A stretch of DNA of 64,000 nt from Deferribacteres bacterium (GTDB taxonomy: Bacteria; Zhuqueibacterota; Zhuqueibacteria; Zhuqueibacterales; Geothermadaptataceae): contig JACKDF010000004.1 of the NCBI GenBank assembly GCA_020633655.1, positions 372,001 to 436,000 on the forward strand. Direction: 5' to 3'. The notes beneath the pieces are model-generated. The model saw nothing but the letters and a program-made list of their open reading frames with translations, did not search any database and had not been told where the DNA came from. Numbering within the stretch: the stretch's first letter is position 1; each line of letters starts with the position of its first letter. Shown here one piece after another: positions 26,701 through 34,544 of the stretch. The position numbers and the translations under genes are program-made.

Positions 26701-27833
26701 ATGCACCAGAGAACTTAAAAAGAAAAAAAGCGCTCATTACCGGCATCACCGGGCAGGATGGCAGTTACCTGGCTGAACTTTTACTCGAAAAAGGCTACGA
26801 AGTTCACGGTCTCATCCGGCGCAGCAGCACATTTAATACATACCGTATCGAACACCTGTTTCAGGATCCCCACGAAGAGGCAGTGCGTCTGCATTTGCAC
26901 TACAGCGATCTCTCCGACTCAAGCAACCTGTCGCGTCTGCTTTACCATATCCAGCCTGAGGAAGTTTATAATCTCGGGGCGCAAAGTCATGTGCGTGTGA
27001 GTTTCGATATGCCGGAATTTACGGCCAATGTTACGGCAATGGGCACAATCCGGCTTTTGGAAGCGATTCGTGAAAGTGGTATTCAAACAAAATTTTACCA
27101 GGCCTCCAGCAGTGAAATGTTTGGCCGTGTGCAGGAAATCCCGCAACGGGAAACCACACCATTTTATCCATGCAGCCCCTATGGGTGCTCAAAAGTATTT
27201 GCCCACTGGACAACCGTCAATTTTCGCGAGAGTTACAATCTTTTTGCTGTGAACGGCATCTTGTTTAACCACGAATCACCACGACGCGGAAAAACTTTTG
27301 TCACCCGTAAAATCACCAGGGCCGTAGCGAAAATCAAAGCCGGATTGCAGCATGAACTCTTTCTAGGCAACCTCGATGCAAAACGCGATTGGGGCTACGC
27401 TAAAGAATACATTTGGGCAATTTATTTGATGATGCAGCAGGAGGAACCCGATGATTATATTCTTGCCACGGGTGAAACCCACTCCGTGCGAGAATTTGTG
27501 GAGTTGGCATTTTCCCTGGTCGATCTCGATTGGCGCGATTACGTCAAAATCGATCCACGTTATTATCGGCCAACGGAGGTTGATCTGCTCATCGGGGACG
27601 CGACGAAAGCGCGTGAAAAGTTGGGTTGGCAATCGCAAACGACCTTTGAAGAATTGGTTCGCCTTATGGTTGTTGCGGATGTCGAGCTTTTGTTGAGTCA
27701 GCTGGGAGGCGAACAGAGTGTGCATGTGGTTGATATTCCCGATCTTTGGAAGGAGAATCGTAAAAAATCCACCATTGGTGACCACAAAGCAGAGCTTGAC
27801 CAGCTGCACAATACAATTGTGAAGCTGGTATAA
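26697..27833 (+). CDS. gmd: GDP-mannose 4,6-dehydratase
   Basis: Gmd converts GDP-D-mannose to GDP-4-keto-6-deoxy-D-mannose, the branch point to fucose, rhamnose, perosamine and colitose. The 378-residue protein has the NAD(P)-binding 'GITGQDGSYLAELLLEKGYEVHG', the family motif 'RRSSTFNTYRIEHL' and 'YNLGAQSHVRVSF'. The catalytic region is 'ASSSEMFG' with Y-x-x-x-K in 'SPYGCSKVFAHW', followed by 'NGILFNHESPRRGKTFVTRKI'. This is a short-chain dehydrogenase/reductase of the extended type. It overlaps the glycosyltransferase gene and precedes the ColD-like gene, giving the first step of a short pathway. Confidence 0.95.
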   Translation: MNAPENLKRKKALITGITGQDGSYLAELLLEKGYEVHGLIRRSSTFNTYRIEHLFQDPHEEAVRLHLHYSDLSDSSNLSRLLYHIQPEEVYNLGAQSHVRVSFDMPEFTANVTAMGTIRLLEAIRESGIQTKFYQASSSEMFGRVQEIPQRETTPFYPCSPYGCSKVFAHWTTVNFRESYNLFAVNGILFNHESPRRGKTFVTRKITRAVAKIKAGLQHELFLGNLDAKRDWGYAKEYIWAIYLMMQQEEPDDYILATGETHSVREFVELAFSLVDLDWRDYVKIDPRYYRPTEVDLLIGDATKAREKLGWQSQTTFEELVRLMVVADVELLLSQLGGEQSVHVVDIPDLWKENRKKSTIGDHKAELDQLHNTIVKLV

Positions 27834-27868
27834 AGTTGCAATGAATTTTAAAGGATGAGTTGGAATAG

Positions 27869-29089
27869 ATGTTCCCTTTCGATGATGTGAAAACCGAATC
27901 AAAGCAAATCGGCGTTGGCTGCCTGCAGATTTCTCCACTGGCCCGCCAATACATCGATGAAGTGCTGGATGCGAACAGGCTCTCCATTGGCCCTTTTGTG
28001 CACAGATTCGAACACGATTTCGCGCATAGCCACGGCTGCCGATACGGAGTCATGGTCAACAGCGGTACCTCTGCTTTGCAAATTGCCTTGGCCGCGTTGA
28101 AAGAGAAACACGGTTGGCAAGATGGCGATGAAGTTATCGTGCCGGCCATTACGTTTATCGCAACCTCGAACATAGTGATTTATAATCAACTCACACCGGT
28201 CTTTGTGGATGTGGACCAGTTCACTTACAACATCGATCCCGAAGCCATTGAACGAGCCATAACGCCAAAAACACGGGCTATTATTCCCGTACATTTGTTT
28301 GGTTTACCCTGCGATATGGAACCGATAATGGATATCGCTCGCGGCCACAACTTGGCCGTCCTGGAAGATTCCTGCGAGACGATGTTCGCCACCTACCGTG
28401 GGAAATCTGTTGGTTCCTTTGGTGATGCCGCTTGTTTTTCAACTTATGTCGCACATATTCTTGTGACAGGAGTGGGCGGGTTGGTCACCTGCAACGATGC
28501 CGAATTGGCAACGATGTGCCGAAGCTACCTCGCGCACGGCCGGGATGAAATTTATCTCGATATCGACGCAGACAAACAAAGTGACAACGACTTGCGCTCA
28601 ATTATTGAACGGCGATTTTCCTTCGTACGGCTTGGCCACAGTTTCCGGCCAACCGAACTGGAAGGCGCTTTGGGATTAGCACAACTTCAGGAACACGAAG
28701 AAAATATCAACCGAAGGCGGAAAAATGCAGCCTACCTGACGAAGCAATTGACCCCTTTAATTGCTAAAATTCAATTGCCAGTCATCCCTTATGAACGGGA
28801 GCATTCCTTTATGATGTTTCCTGTCACTGTGTATAAAAAAGGTGAGCGGGACAAATTATGCCTCTATTTGGAGGAACATGGCATTGAGACACGGTACGCC
28901 TTTCCGCTGATCACACAGCCAGTTTATAAAAAAATATTCAATCTGAATAGTGAAGATTTTCCCATAGCGAAAAGCATAGGGGAGAATACATTTTATATTG
29001 GCTGCCATCCGGAATTGGAGAGAGCCGATCTCGACTACATCGTTGAGCAGTTTTACGGATTTTATGGAAAAGAGCATGAAAAAAAATAA
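27869..29089 (+). CDS. ColD-like PLP-dependent sugar 3-dehydratase (DegT fold, His in place of Lys)
   Basis: The 406-residue protein belongs to the DegT/DnrJ/EryC1/StrS fold. The PLP-contact Asp is in 'LEDSCETMFATYRGKSVGSFGD'. At the position of the Schiff-base lysine it has His196 ('STYVAHILVTGVGG'). A histidine there is the hallmark of sugar 3-dehydratases: ColD (GDP-4-keto-6-deoxymannose 3-dehydratase) and CDP-sugar RfbH/E1. The C-x-C-x-C iron-sulphur cysteines of E1 are not seen, so ColD is the closer model. Gmd upstream makes the ColD substrate and a reductase follows. Expected product is a GDP-4-keto-3,6-dideoxyhexose. Function is inferred from these residues and context. Confidence 0.82.
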   Translation: MFPFDDVKTESKQIGVGCLQISPLARQYIDEVLDANRLSIGPFVHRFEHDFAHSHGCRYGVMVNSGTSALQIALAALKEKHGWQDGDEVIVPAITFIATSNIVIYNQLTPVFVDVDQFTYNIDPEAIERAITPKTRAIIPVHLFGLPCDMEPIMDIARGHNLAVLEDSCETMFATYRGKSVGSFGDAACFSTYVAHILVTGVGGLVTCNDAELATMCRSYLAHGRDEIYLDIDADKQSDNDLRSIIERRFSFVRLGHSFRPTELEGALGLAQLQEHEENINRRRKNAAYLTKQLTPLIAKIQLPVIPYEREHSFMMFPVTVYKKGERDKLCLYLEEHGIETRYAFPLITQPVYKKIFNLNSEDFPIAKSIGENTFYIGCHPELERADLDYIVEQFYGFYGKEHEKK

Positions 29090-30101
29090 ACAAGTTATTG
29101 CCGTACTTGGTGCAAGCGGTTTCGCCGGAGACCATATTTGTGAAAGCCTATTGGAAAAAGGATATACCGTTCACGCCTATTCCCAGGCGAAACCGAAGGT
29201 TTTAAAGAATCACCGGGATTATACCTTTTTTGAGCTTGATGTAAACAATGCGCACTCTCTTGAAGGGGCATTGCAATACGATTGCATCGTCAATGCAACC
29301 GGTTTTGTGGGTGGTGTTGGCTACAATGCAAAAAACCACCAACAGATGGAAACTTCCAATTTTCTGCTGATGAAAAGTGCAGCTGATCTGGCTTACGAAC
29401 AGGCACGCTATTTCATACAGATTTCTTCGGCCTGTGTTTATGCCAATGAAGTGAGCGAAGGCGCCCGCGAAGACGAAGGATTCATTGGGCTTCCCGATGC
29501 CGCTAATCATGGTTATGGTGTCGGAAAACGCAAAGGGGAGGAGTACACAAAACTGCTTTTTGCCGGCCAGTCCCATGCCTGTACCATCGTTCGGCCGTAT
29601 AATCTCTATGGGCCAGGAGATGATTTTTCTGATAAGGCCCACGTCATCCCGGCGTTGATTAATAAGCTCCTTTTCGATGAGGACGTCCATGTTTGGGGCA
29701 ACGGAGATCAGGTGCGTGAATTTGTTTTTGTAAAAGATTTTGCTGAATGCATCGCTTCGATTGTCGAAAAACAGCCGAAGGGAATCTTGAACATCAGTGG
29801 CGGGAAGGATCAGGCAATCTCCATTCGTGAGCTGGTGACGATGCTGGAATCCATAATCCAGTCTGGCAAAAAAATCTCGTTTGATACAGGCGGCCTCAGC
29901 GGTCAGTTGGTAAAATATGGTGATAACGGCAAAATGCGGCAATTCGATTTGCAGCTAAAAACGCAATTGGTCGATGGATTGCGTGAAACGATTCTGTGGC
30001 GACTGGAAGAACTAAAGGAACAACCACAAAAAATAGATCATCTTCCGGAAATATTTGTGGATAAGCGCCATGTCCTTGGCGAGAAGATGATCAAATCCTG
30101 A
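29076..30101 (+). CDS. NAD(P)-dependent epimerase/reductase, GMER/ColC-like
   Basis: A 342-residue extended short-chain dehydrogenase. It has the nucleotide-binding 'VLGASGFAGDHICESLLEKGY', the catalytic 'QISSACVYAN' and Y-x-x-x-K in 'HGYGVGKRKGEEY'. The stretch 'RPYNLYGPGDDFSDKAHVIPALI' closely resembles GDP-fucose synthase and ColC. After Gmd and the ColD-like enzyme, a ColC role (C5 epimerisation and C4 reduction to GDP-L-colitose) is the simplest inference. The ATG at 29076 has GGAAAAGAG just upstream; ATG 29064 is possible. It overlaps the preceding gene. Confidence 0.83.
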   Translation: MKKNKQVIAVLGASGFAGDHICESLLEKGYTVHAYSQAKPKVLKNHRDYTFFELDVNNAHSLEGALQYDCIVNATGFVGGVGYNAKNHQQMETSNFLLMKSAADLAYEQARYFIQISSACVYANEVSEGAREDEGFIGLPDAANHGYGVGKRKGEEYTKLLFAGQSHACTIVRPYNLYGPGDDFSDKAHVIPALINKLLFDEDVHVWGNGDQVREFVFVKDFAECIASIVEKQPKGILNISGGKDQAISIRELVTMLESIIQSGKKISFDTGGLSGQLVKYGDNGKMRQFDLQLKTQLVDGLRETILWRLEELKEQPQKIDHLPEIFVDKRHVLGEKMIKS

Positions 30102-30429
30102 TTTTGAAATGAATTTTTGTGAATGTCGAGCTTGATTTGGAGAGAAATGCGCCCTTTGACAAGCTCTGGTTCCATTTTTCTCCAAATCAGCGAATGCTCC
30201 CGCTTCGGCAGGCTCAGCATCCGCTTGGTGCCTCGATGGTTGTGTATTTTTTTCCGGTGCGAGAGATTTTAACGAAGTAAAGTTATTGTTAAGAGTACAA
30301 TTTTTGATTCACCAACAGTCGATATAATTTAAAGACGAAGTTCTCACTATTCACACCTTTTTTCGTTCAAATTATCATTCATAATCCGGGCACTTTTGAG
30401 AAGACTCACGCTCGGTCTTAAAAGGAAGA
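30102..30429 (+). other. Intergenic region with palindromic element
   Basis: No coding potential was seen. The region contains a perfect 11-base inverted repeat (see 30133-30189), then the phrase CTTCGGCAGGCTCAGCATCCG at 30203-30223. A close variant of that phrase lies inside the palindromic element near 43.2 kb. A perfect TATAAT sits at 30323-30328 but lacks a well-spaced -35 element. Confidence 0.5.
30133..30189. repeat. Inverted repeat, 11-base perfect arms
   Basis: TGATTTGGAGA (30133-30143) and TCTCCAAATCA (30179-30189) are exact reverse complements around a 35-base centre. Together with the CTTCGGCAGGCTCAG phrase just downstream, it looks like a remnant of a small palindromic dispersed element rather than a terminator, since there is no T run. 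Confidence 0.6.
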
Positions 30430-31122
30430 ATGAGCATGGAAACACAAATCCTGCATGGATACGCCAATCCGTTTTTTGAAGAGTACAAAGATATTCATTA
30501 CGGTGATTCTGCCATTATTTTCGGTAGTGGCCCCACCCTGAATCAATGGATTGATAATGAATATCCTGGTGTGATTCGTGCAGGTGTGAACGAACTCGTC
30601 TTCACGCCAATCGTTCTGGATTATTATTTTTCAGGTGATAGCCAGGAGATTCACCGGCCGGGAACCTTCGCGAAAAATAAGCAGGTGTATTATGATTACA
30701 TGCCACGTATCCAAAAATTTATTCGCAAACAAACATGGGGAGAACGCGGAGCGCTGCCGCGGGATATTTCGAATGCCGTGTATTACTGGTGCGATCTCAC
30801 CAATCAGCCTGTGAAAGATATTGCAGCTCAGCCGATTGGCTGCTGCGCTTCCATTTCCTTTGAAGCATTGCAATTCCTGCTCTATGCGGGAATTAAACGT
30901 GTTTATCTCGTCGGTCAGGATTGCAGTTACAATAAAGGTACCTTTCGATCACCAACTGCCAATGACCCTTTTCATCTGACCTGCGGCAACGATATGCTGG
31001 TGGATTGGCAAATGATCCACGAGGACTGGCTGCCGCAAAATTATCCTGATGTAGAAATATTCTCTGTCCGTCCGGTTGCTTTAAAAATATTTCCCGAGGT
31101 GACACAGGACGAAATCCGCTAA
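30430..31122 (+). CDS. Maf/DUF115-like protein, short form
   Basis: The 230-residue protein carries the core of the Maf (motility accessory factor, DUF115) family. It has the nucleotide-binding-like 'IIFGSGPTLNQW', 'AGVNELVF..IVLDYYFSGDSQE' and the characteristic 'GIKRVYLVGQDCSY'. Maf proteins transfer nonulosonic acids to flagellin, usually as proteins of 600 residues or more. This one has only the central domain. The presence of a CMP-sugar synthetase-like gene downstream fits a transferase of CMP-activated acids. The sialyltransferase-like DUF115 fold is also used elsewhere, so activity is inferred. A ribosome-binding site (aaaggaag) precedes the ATG. Confidence 0.72.
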   Translation: MSMETQILHGYANPFFEEYKDIHYGDSAIIFGSGPTLNQWIDNEYPGVIRAGVNELVFTPIVLDYYFSGDSQEIHRPGTFAKNKQVYYDYMPRIQKFIRKQTWGERGALPRDISNAVYYWCDLTNQPVKDIAAQPIGCCASISFEALQFLLYAGIKRVYLVGQDCSYNKGTFRSPTANDPFHLTCGNDMLVDWQMIHEDWLPQNYPDVEIFSVRPVALKIFPEVTQDEIR

Positions 31123-31141
31123 ACCCTTTTTGGAGTGTGCA

Positions 31142-32200
31142 ATGAGTACGGAATTGTGCCGCCCTAATCTGAATTTGCATGTGAAGGATTTTGATGCGAT
31201 TCGTAATATTCTGAACAGCAAATGGGTGAGCAATCGGGATCATGTAGCTGCTTTGGAAGAAGTTTTTATCACACGTTTCAAAGTACAATTTGCAATCGCT
31301 TGCTCAAGTGCAACGACGGGATTGATGGCAGCTGTAAAAGCCGCCTGGCCCCCGGGCGTAACGATTGAATTGCCGGCTTTTACCTGGCCAAGCACTTTGC
31401 TGGCAGCGCAATTCAATCAGGGCAAAATTATTTTCCAGGATATTCGCCAGGATACCTGGTTGATGCAAGCCGGTACGCTTCCAAAGAATCGTTTTCGTAT
31501 CGTTGTGGATATTTTCGGCAACCAGTACAGCGCAGCGAAACCCTCTGATAAATCCCGCACCATTTACGATGCAGCACACGGATTCGATCTGCCAAAACTT
31601 GGGCATCGGGGCATAGTTGAGGTTGTGTCACTGTCGGCAACCAAACCGGTCACTGCAACTGAAGGTGGGATGATTCTGACGAACGAAGCAGATATCGCTG
31701 CCAAGGCACGGCAAATTGTGCGATACATCGGGCGCATGGAGGAAATAAATGCCTATCTCGCAAAGCGGTCGATTGAGAACTTCGACAGCGTCGGCTATCA
31801 ACAGAAGATGGAAGCAATTCGGGAAAAATATATCGCTGATCTTGATTTTGAGTACGAGTTACAAACTATCCCGGAAGCCTCAAATCGCAGTTCCTTTCAA
31901 TTTCTGGTAAAAAATCAGTTCATTCGCAACCGGATTTTCGCTGCGTTAGCAGAGAAAGATATCGTTGCACGGGCTTATTACGAACCTTTAGCTGCGCACC
32001 TCGAAAACACGAATGAGGTGTTTAACCGGATTATCTCCCTGCCGTTCCATCCGTTTATGGCGGATCGACAAGACGAGATTATTGATCTGGCCAACCGGGC
32101 AGCAATGGCCTCCAATGAGATTACCGGGGTGACGGTAGTGGAAAATTTGAATACAGTTGTTCATACAAAACAGGAAGCTGAAGAACTCACTATGCAATAG
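31142..32200 (+). CDS. DegT/DnrJ/EryC1/StrS aminotransferase (Lys-type)
   Basis: A second DegT-fold PLP enzyme of 352 residues. It keeps the catalytic lysine ('SLSATKPVTATEGG') and the PLP Asp ('YDAAHGF'), so it should be a true sugar aminotransferase that places an amino group on a keto sugar. It also shows 'CSSATTGLMAAVKAAW' (PLP phosphate binding) and 'IELPAFTWPSTLLAAQ'. ATG 31142 follows GGAG; an upstream TTG is not needed. No obvious dedicated 4,6-dehydratase lies next to it, so its substrate may come from the Gmd product or from elsewhere. Confidence 0.85.
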   Translation: MSTELCRPNLNLHVKDFDAIRNILNSKWVSNRDHVAALEEVFITRFKVQFAIACSSATTGLMAAVKAAWPPGVTIELPAFTWPSTLLAAQFNQGKIIFQDIRQDTWLMQAGTLPKNRFRIVVDIFGNQYSAAKPSDKSRTIYDAAHGFDLPKLGHRGIVEVVSLSATKPVTATEGGMILTNEADIAAKARQIVRYIGRMEEINAYLAKRSIENFDSVGYQQKMEAIREKYIADLDFEYELQTIPEASNRSSFQFLVKNQFIRNRIFAALAEKDIVARAYYEPLAAHLENTNEVFNRIISLPFHPFMADRQDEIIDLANRAAMASNEITGVTVVENLNTVVHTKQEAEELTMQ

Positions 32201-32270
32201 CCAATATTCAATATCCAAATTCCATTTGAGAATGGATTAATGCGTGTTGATTATTGGAAATTGTTCCTGG
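32201..32270. repeat. Dispersed CCAATATCC-type repeat copy
   Basis: The stretch contains CCAATATTCAATATCCAAATTCC and, 26 bases on in the opposite sense, GTTGATTATTGGAAATTG, forming an imperfect inverted pair. Related units lie at 13829-13852, 34513-34543 and 42286-42333, always between genes. Origin unknown. Confidence 0.55.
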
Positions 32271-32302
32271 TTTAATGCAGATTTAACAAAGGAAAGCACA
32301 GA

Positions 32303-33595
32303 ATGCGAGTAACTTTTGTTCAGCCTTATTACCGAAATGTGTGGGAAAATATCGGGCTTGGTTACATTATTGCCTATTGCAAACAGCATTTTCCCGGTGA
32401 TCTGGATGTGAATTTTTATCAGGGCAACTTCGACTCCGATGCAGCAATCGTTCGCGGAGCGATCGATTCTGATATCGTTGCGTTTTCAGCAACTTCTCCA
32501 TGTTTTCCGCCTGCAGTTCGGCTGGCTGCTGCCATAAAAGCAGAAAATCCAAACGTAAGGACCGTCGTCGGTGGATGGCATGTAACCGCGCTGCAGGAAA
32601 AAGCTCTGAATGAATTTATTGACCAGATCGTCGTCGGTGAAGGTGAACAAGCCATGCTGGATATTTTGCAGGGCAATACGGATCGCATTGTGCGTGGGAC
32701 AGCCTTGCCGTTTTCGAGTTTGCCATGGCCTGATCGTGAAGCGATTAAAAATCATCGCACTGTAAATTTGTGCGAGACGATGAATGGCCAGCGAACGACA
32801 AGTTTTCAGGCAAATCGTGTGTGCCCAACTTCGTGTGTTTTCTGCGCTGAAAAAACCATGACCGGAAAATTTAACCGCCGGCTCAACCCGATTCGTTCAA
32901 GGCCGGTGGAAGATGTCTGCGATGAAATTGCCTCCGTGGTGGAAAAATACGATTTGACTTATTTTAAATTTGTTGACGCGACCTTTGATATCACACCGCA
33001 GTATGTGATCGATTTTTGCCGTGAGAAGATTGATCGGGGCATCGAAACAGAATGGGAATGCCTTATTCACGCCAGTTTTTGCAATGAGGAAATGTTCTAT
33101 TGGTTGAAAGAATCCAATTGCAACCAAATCAATGTTGGTTGTGAAAGTGGAAGCCCGAAAATCCTCAAGCAAGTGAAAAAAGGCACGAATGTAGAAACCA
33201 TCGAAAATGTCTTTCGCTGGGCGAAAAACTATGGTATCAATCGCCGGGCATTTTTCATTCTTGGTATGCCGGAAGAAGATCGTGAAGATTTGCGCATGAC
33301 GGAAGAACTCATCGATCGCATGGAACCGGATGTGGTCGGATTTACAATTCTCTGCCCATACCCGGGTTCATCCTTATACGACCATGAAAAATACGGTGAT
33401 CAGGATTGGGAACAAACGGATGAGTACAGTAATGATTTTTGGCGCAACAAAGCTTTCAGCAACCAGGAATTAAAGGACTGGCAAGCATATTTCATCGATA
33501 AATATTCGGATAAATTGTGTGAGCGATTAGATGGGGATTTTGGAATAGCAGAGGATGAAACGAATCTTGTGGAACACCAGACGTCCAGTGTGTAA
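32303..33595 (+). CDS. B12-binding-type radical SAM enzyme
   Basis: The 430-residue protein has an N-terminal cobalamin-binding-like Rossmann domain ('VTFVQPYYRNVWENIGLGYI', 'DIVAFSATSPCFPPAVRLAAAI', 'VVGGWHVTAL', about 1-140) and a radical SAM core. The cluster cysteines are C174, C178 and C181 (CPTSCVFC). 'INVGCESGSPKILKQVKKG' and 'FFILGMPEEDREDLRMTEELI' are typical of the HpnJ/BchE-like class. The DxHxxG cobalamin motif is not apparent. Such enzymes often methylate or rearrange unactivated carbons, and in this island a sugar or lipid modification is plausible. The substrate is unknown. Confidence 0.85.
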   Translation: MRVTFVQPYYRNVWENIGLGYIIAYCKQHFPGDLDVNFYQGNFDSDAAIVRGAIDSDIVAFSATSPCFPPAVRLAAAIKAENPNVRTVVGGWHVTALQEKALNEFIDQIVVGEGEQAMLDILQGNTDRIVRGTALPFSSLPWPDREAIKNHRTVNLCETMNGQRTTSFQANRVCPTSCVFCAEKTMTGKFNRRLNPIRSRPVEDVCDEIASVVEKYDLTYFKFVDATFDITPQYVIDFCREKIDRGIETEWECLIHASFCNEEMFYWLKESNCNQINVGCESGSPKILKQVKKGTNVETIENVFRWAKNYGINRRAFFILGMPEEDREDLRMTEELIDRMEPDVVGFTILCPYPGSSLYDHEKYGDQDWEQTDEYSNDFWRNKAFSNQELKDWQAYFIDKYSDKLCERLDGDFGIAEDETNLVEHQTSSV

Positions 33596-33622
33596 CATTC
33601 GACATTTTTAAAAAGGAACTTG

Positions 33623-34330
33623 ATGGAAAAACGGCTGGTGGCGACTCGCTGCGATGAGCACATTGAAGAAATGACAAGTCTCACGCATCCCATTATTAAA
33701 AAATTTTGCAAAGAATGGAACGCAGATTTTGTCACGTTGAGTGGCGATTTCAGTTTTATCATGGATTATGAAGGCTGGATGAGCTACAGAATCTTTGAGT
33801 TGAACGACTATTTCGATCGCTATGATCGTGTGCTCAGTCTTGATTCGGACGTCGTGTTAAACCCCCAGTGTCCAAATCTTTTTGAACTTGTTCCCCGGGG
33901 TAAAATTGGCACGATTTACGAAGATGTCGGCTCACGCAGGGCGATGCGCCATCAATCGATCCGCGCTGTGCAGTCCAAATGGGGGGATGTCGGCTGGCGC
34001 GATGGATATACCAACAGTGGTGTCATGGTTTTCGACAAGTCACATCAGGAGATGTTGCAGCCGGTCAATGGCGAGTACTGGCTGGGATGGGAGAGTGATG
34101 ATATTCATCTGGGATATCAAATTCGCAAATTGGATTATGAAGTATTTCAGTTACCTTTTCAGTTTAACCACATGTGCATGTTTAGTGAAACCTGGAATGG
34201 CAGCCCAAACCGGTTTTTGTCCTATGTGATTCATTATGCCGGGGCGGCAACATTTCCGGGCAGTGAAGGCAAGAAGGTCGAAAAAATTAGAAAGGACATC
34301 GATGTCCTTTGGCAAAACCGTATTCGCTGA
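33623..34330 (+). CDS. GT8-like glycosyltransferase
   Basis: A 235-residue GT-A-fold protein. It has the donor-binding 'DRYDRVLSLDSDVVLNPQCPNLFELV' with a D-x-D (DSD), then 'GYTNSGVMVFDKSH' and a C-terminal 'YVIHYAGAATFPGSEGKKVEKI' with the metal-binding-type His. This order matches GT8 and related retaining transferases. The ATG at 33623 follows AAAAGGA. It is in the same strand and spacing as its glycan-island neighbours. Donor and acceptor are unknown. Confidence 0.8.
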   Translation: MEKRLVATRCDEHIEEMTSLTHPIIKKFCKEWNADFVTLSGDFSFIMDYEGWMSYRIFELNDYFDRYDRVLSLDSDVVLNPQCPNLFELVPRGKIGTIYEDVGSRRAMRHQSIRAVQSKWGDVGWRDGYTNSGVMVFDKSHQEMLQPVNGEYWLGWESDDIHLGYQIRKLDYEVFQLPFQFNHMCMFSETWNGSPNRFLSYVIHYAGAATFPGSEGKKVEKIRKDIDVLWQNRIR

Positions 34331-34368
34331 GTCGTACTTTGAAGTTGGGTAACGTGGGAATGTATGCT

Positions 34369-34506
34369 GTCATGCCGGTTTACGCTTTCTGCAATACCGG
34401 CATCTCATCGTCATGTTGCATATTTTCAGAATGGGAAGAATTAAATTATATGGTTCATATCATAAGATTCCGGTATTCTGCTGAGAAGCGCAGAAACCGG
34501 AATGAC
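34369..34506. repeat. Palindromic dispersed repeat, two inverted copies (GTCATnCCGG family)
   Basis: One copy runs GTCATGCCGGTTTACGCTTT... to ATACCGGCATCT (34369-34405). A second, inverted copy runs AGATTCCGGTATTCTGCTGAG... to AACCGGAATGAC (34466-34506). Each copy is itself a hairpin. The same GTCATTCCGG/CCGGAATGAC ends recur at 47455-47540. A short 'ATATTGATTATTGGACATTG' repeat follows directly. Confidence 0.65.
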
Positions 34507-34544
34507 GTGTGTGAATATTGATTATTGGACATTGATTACCAACC

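Noticed and set aside
30323..30328. TATAAT as a housekeeping promoter before the Maf-like gene
   Set aside because: No acceptable -35 hexamer at 16-18 bases; the nearest TTGATT is only 13 bases away.
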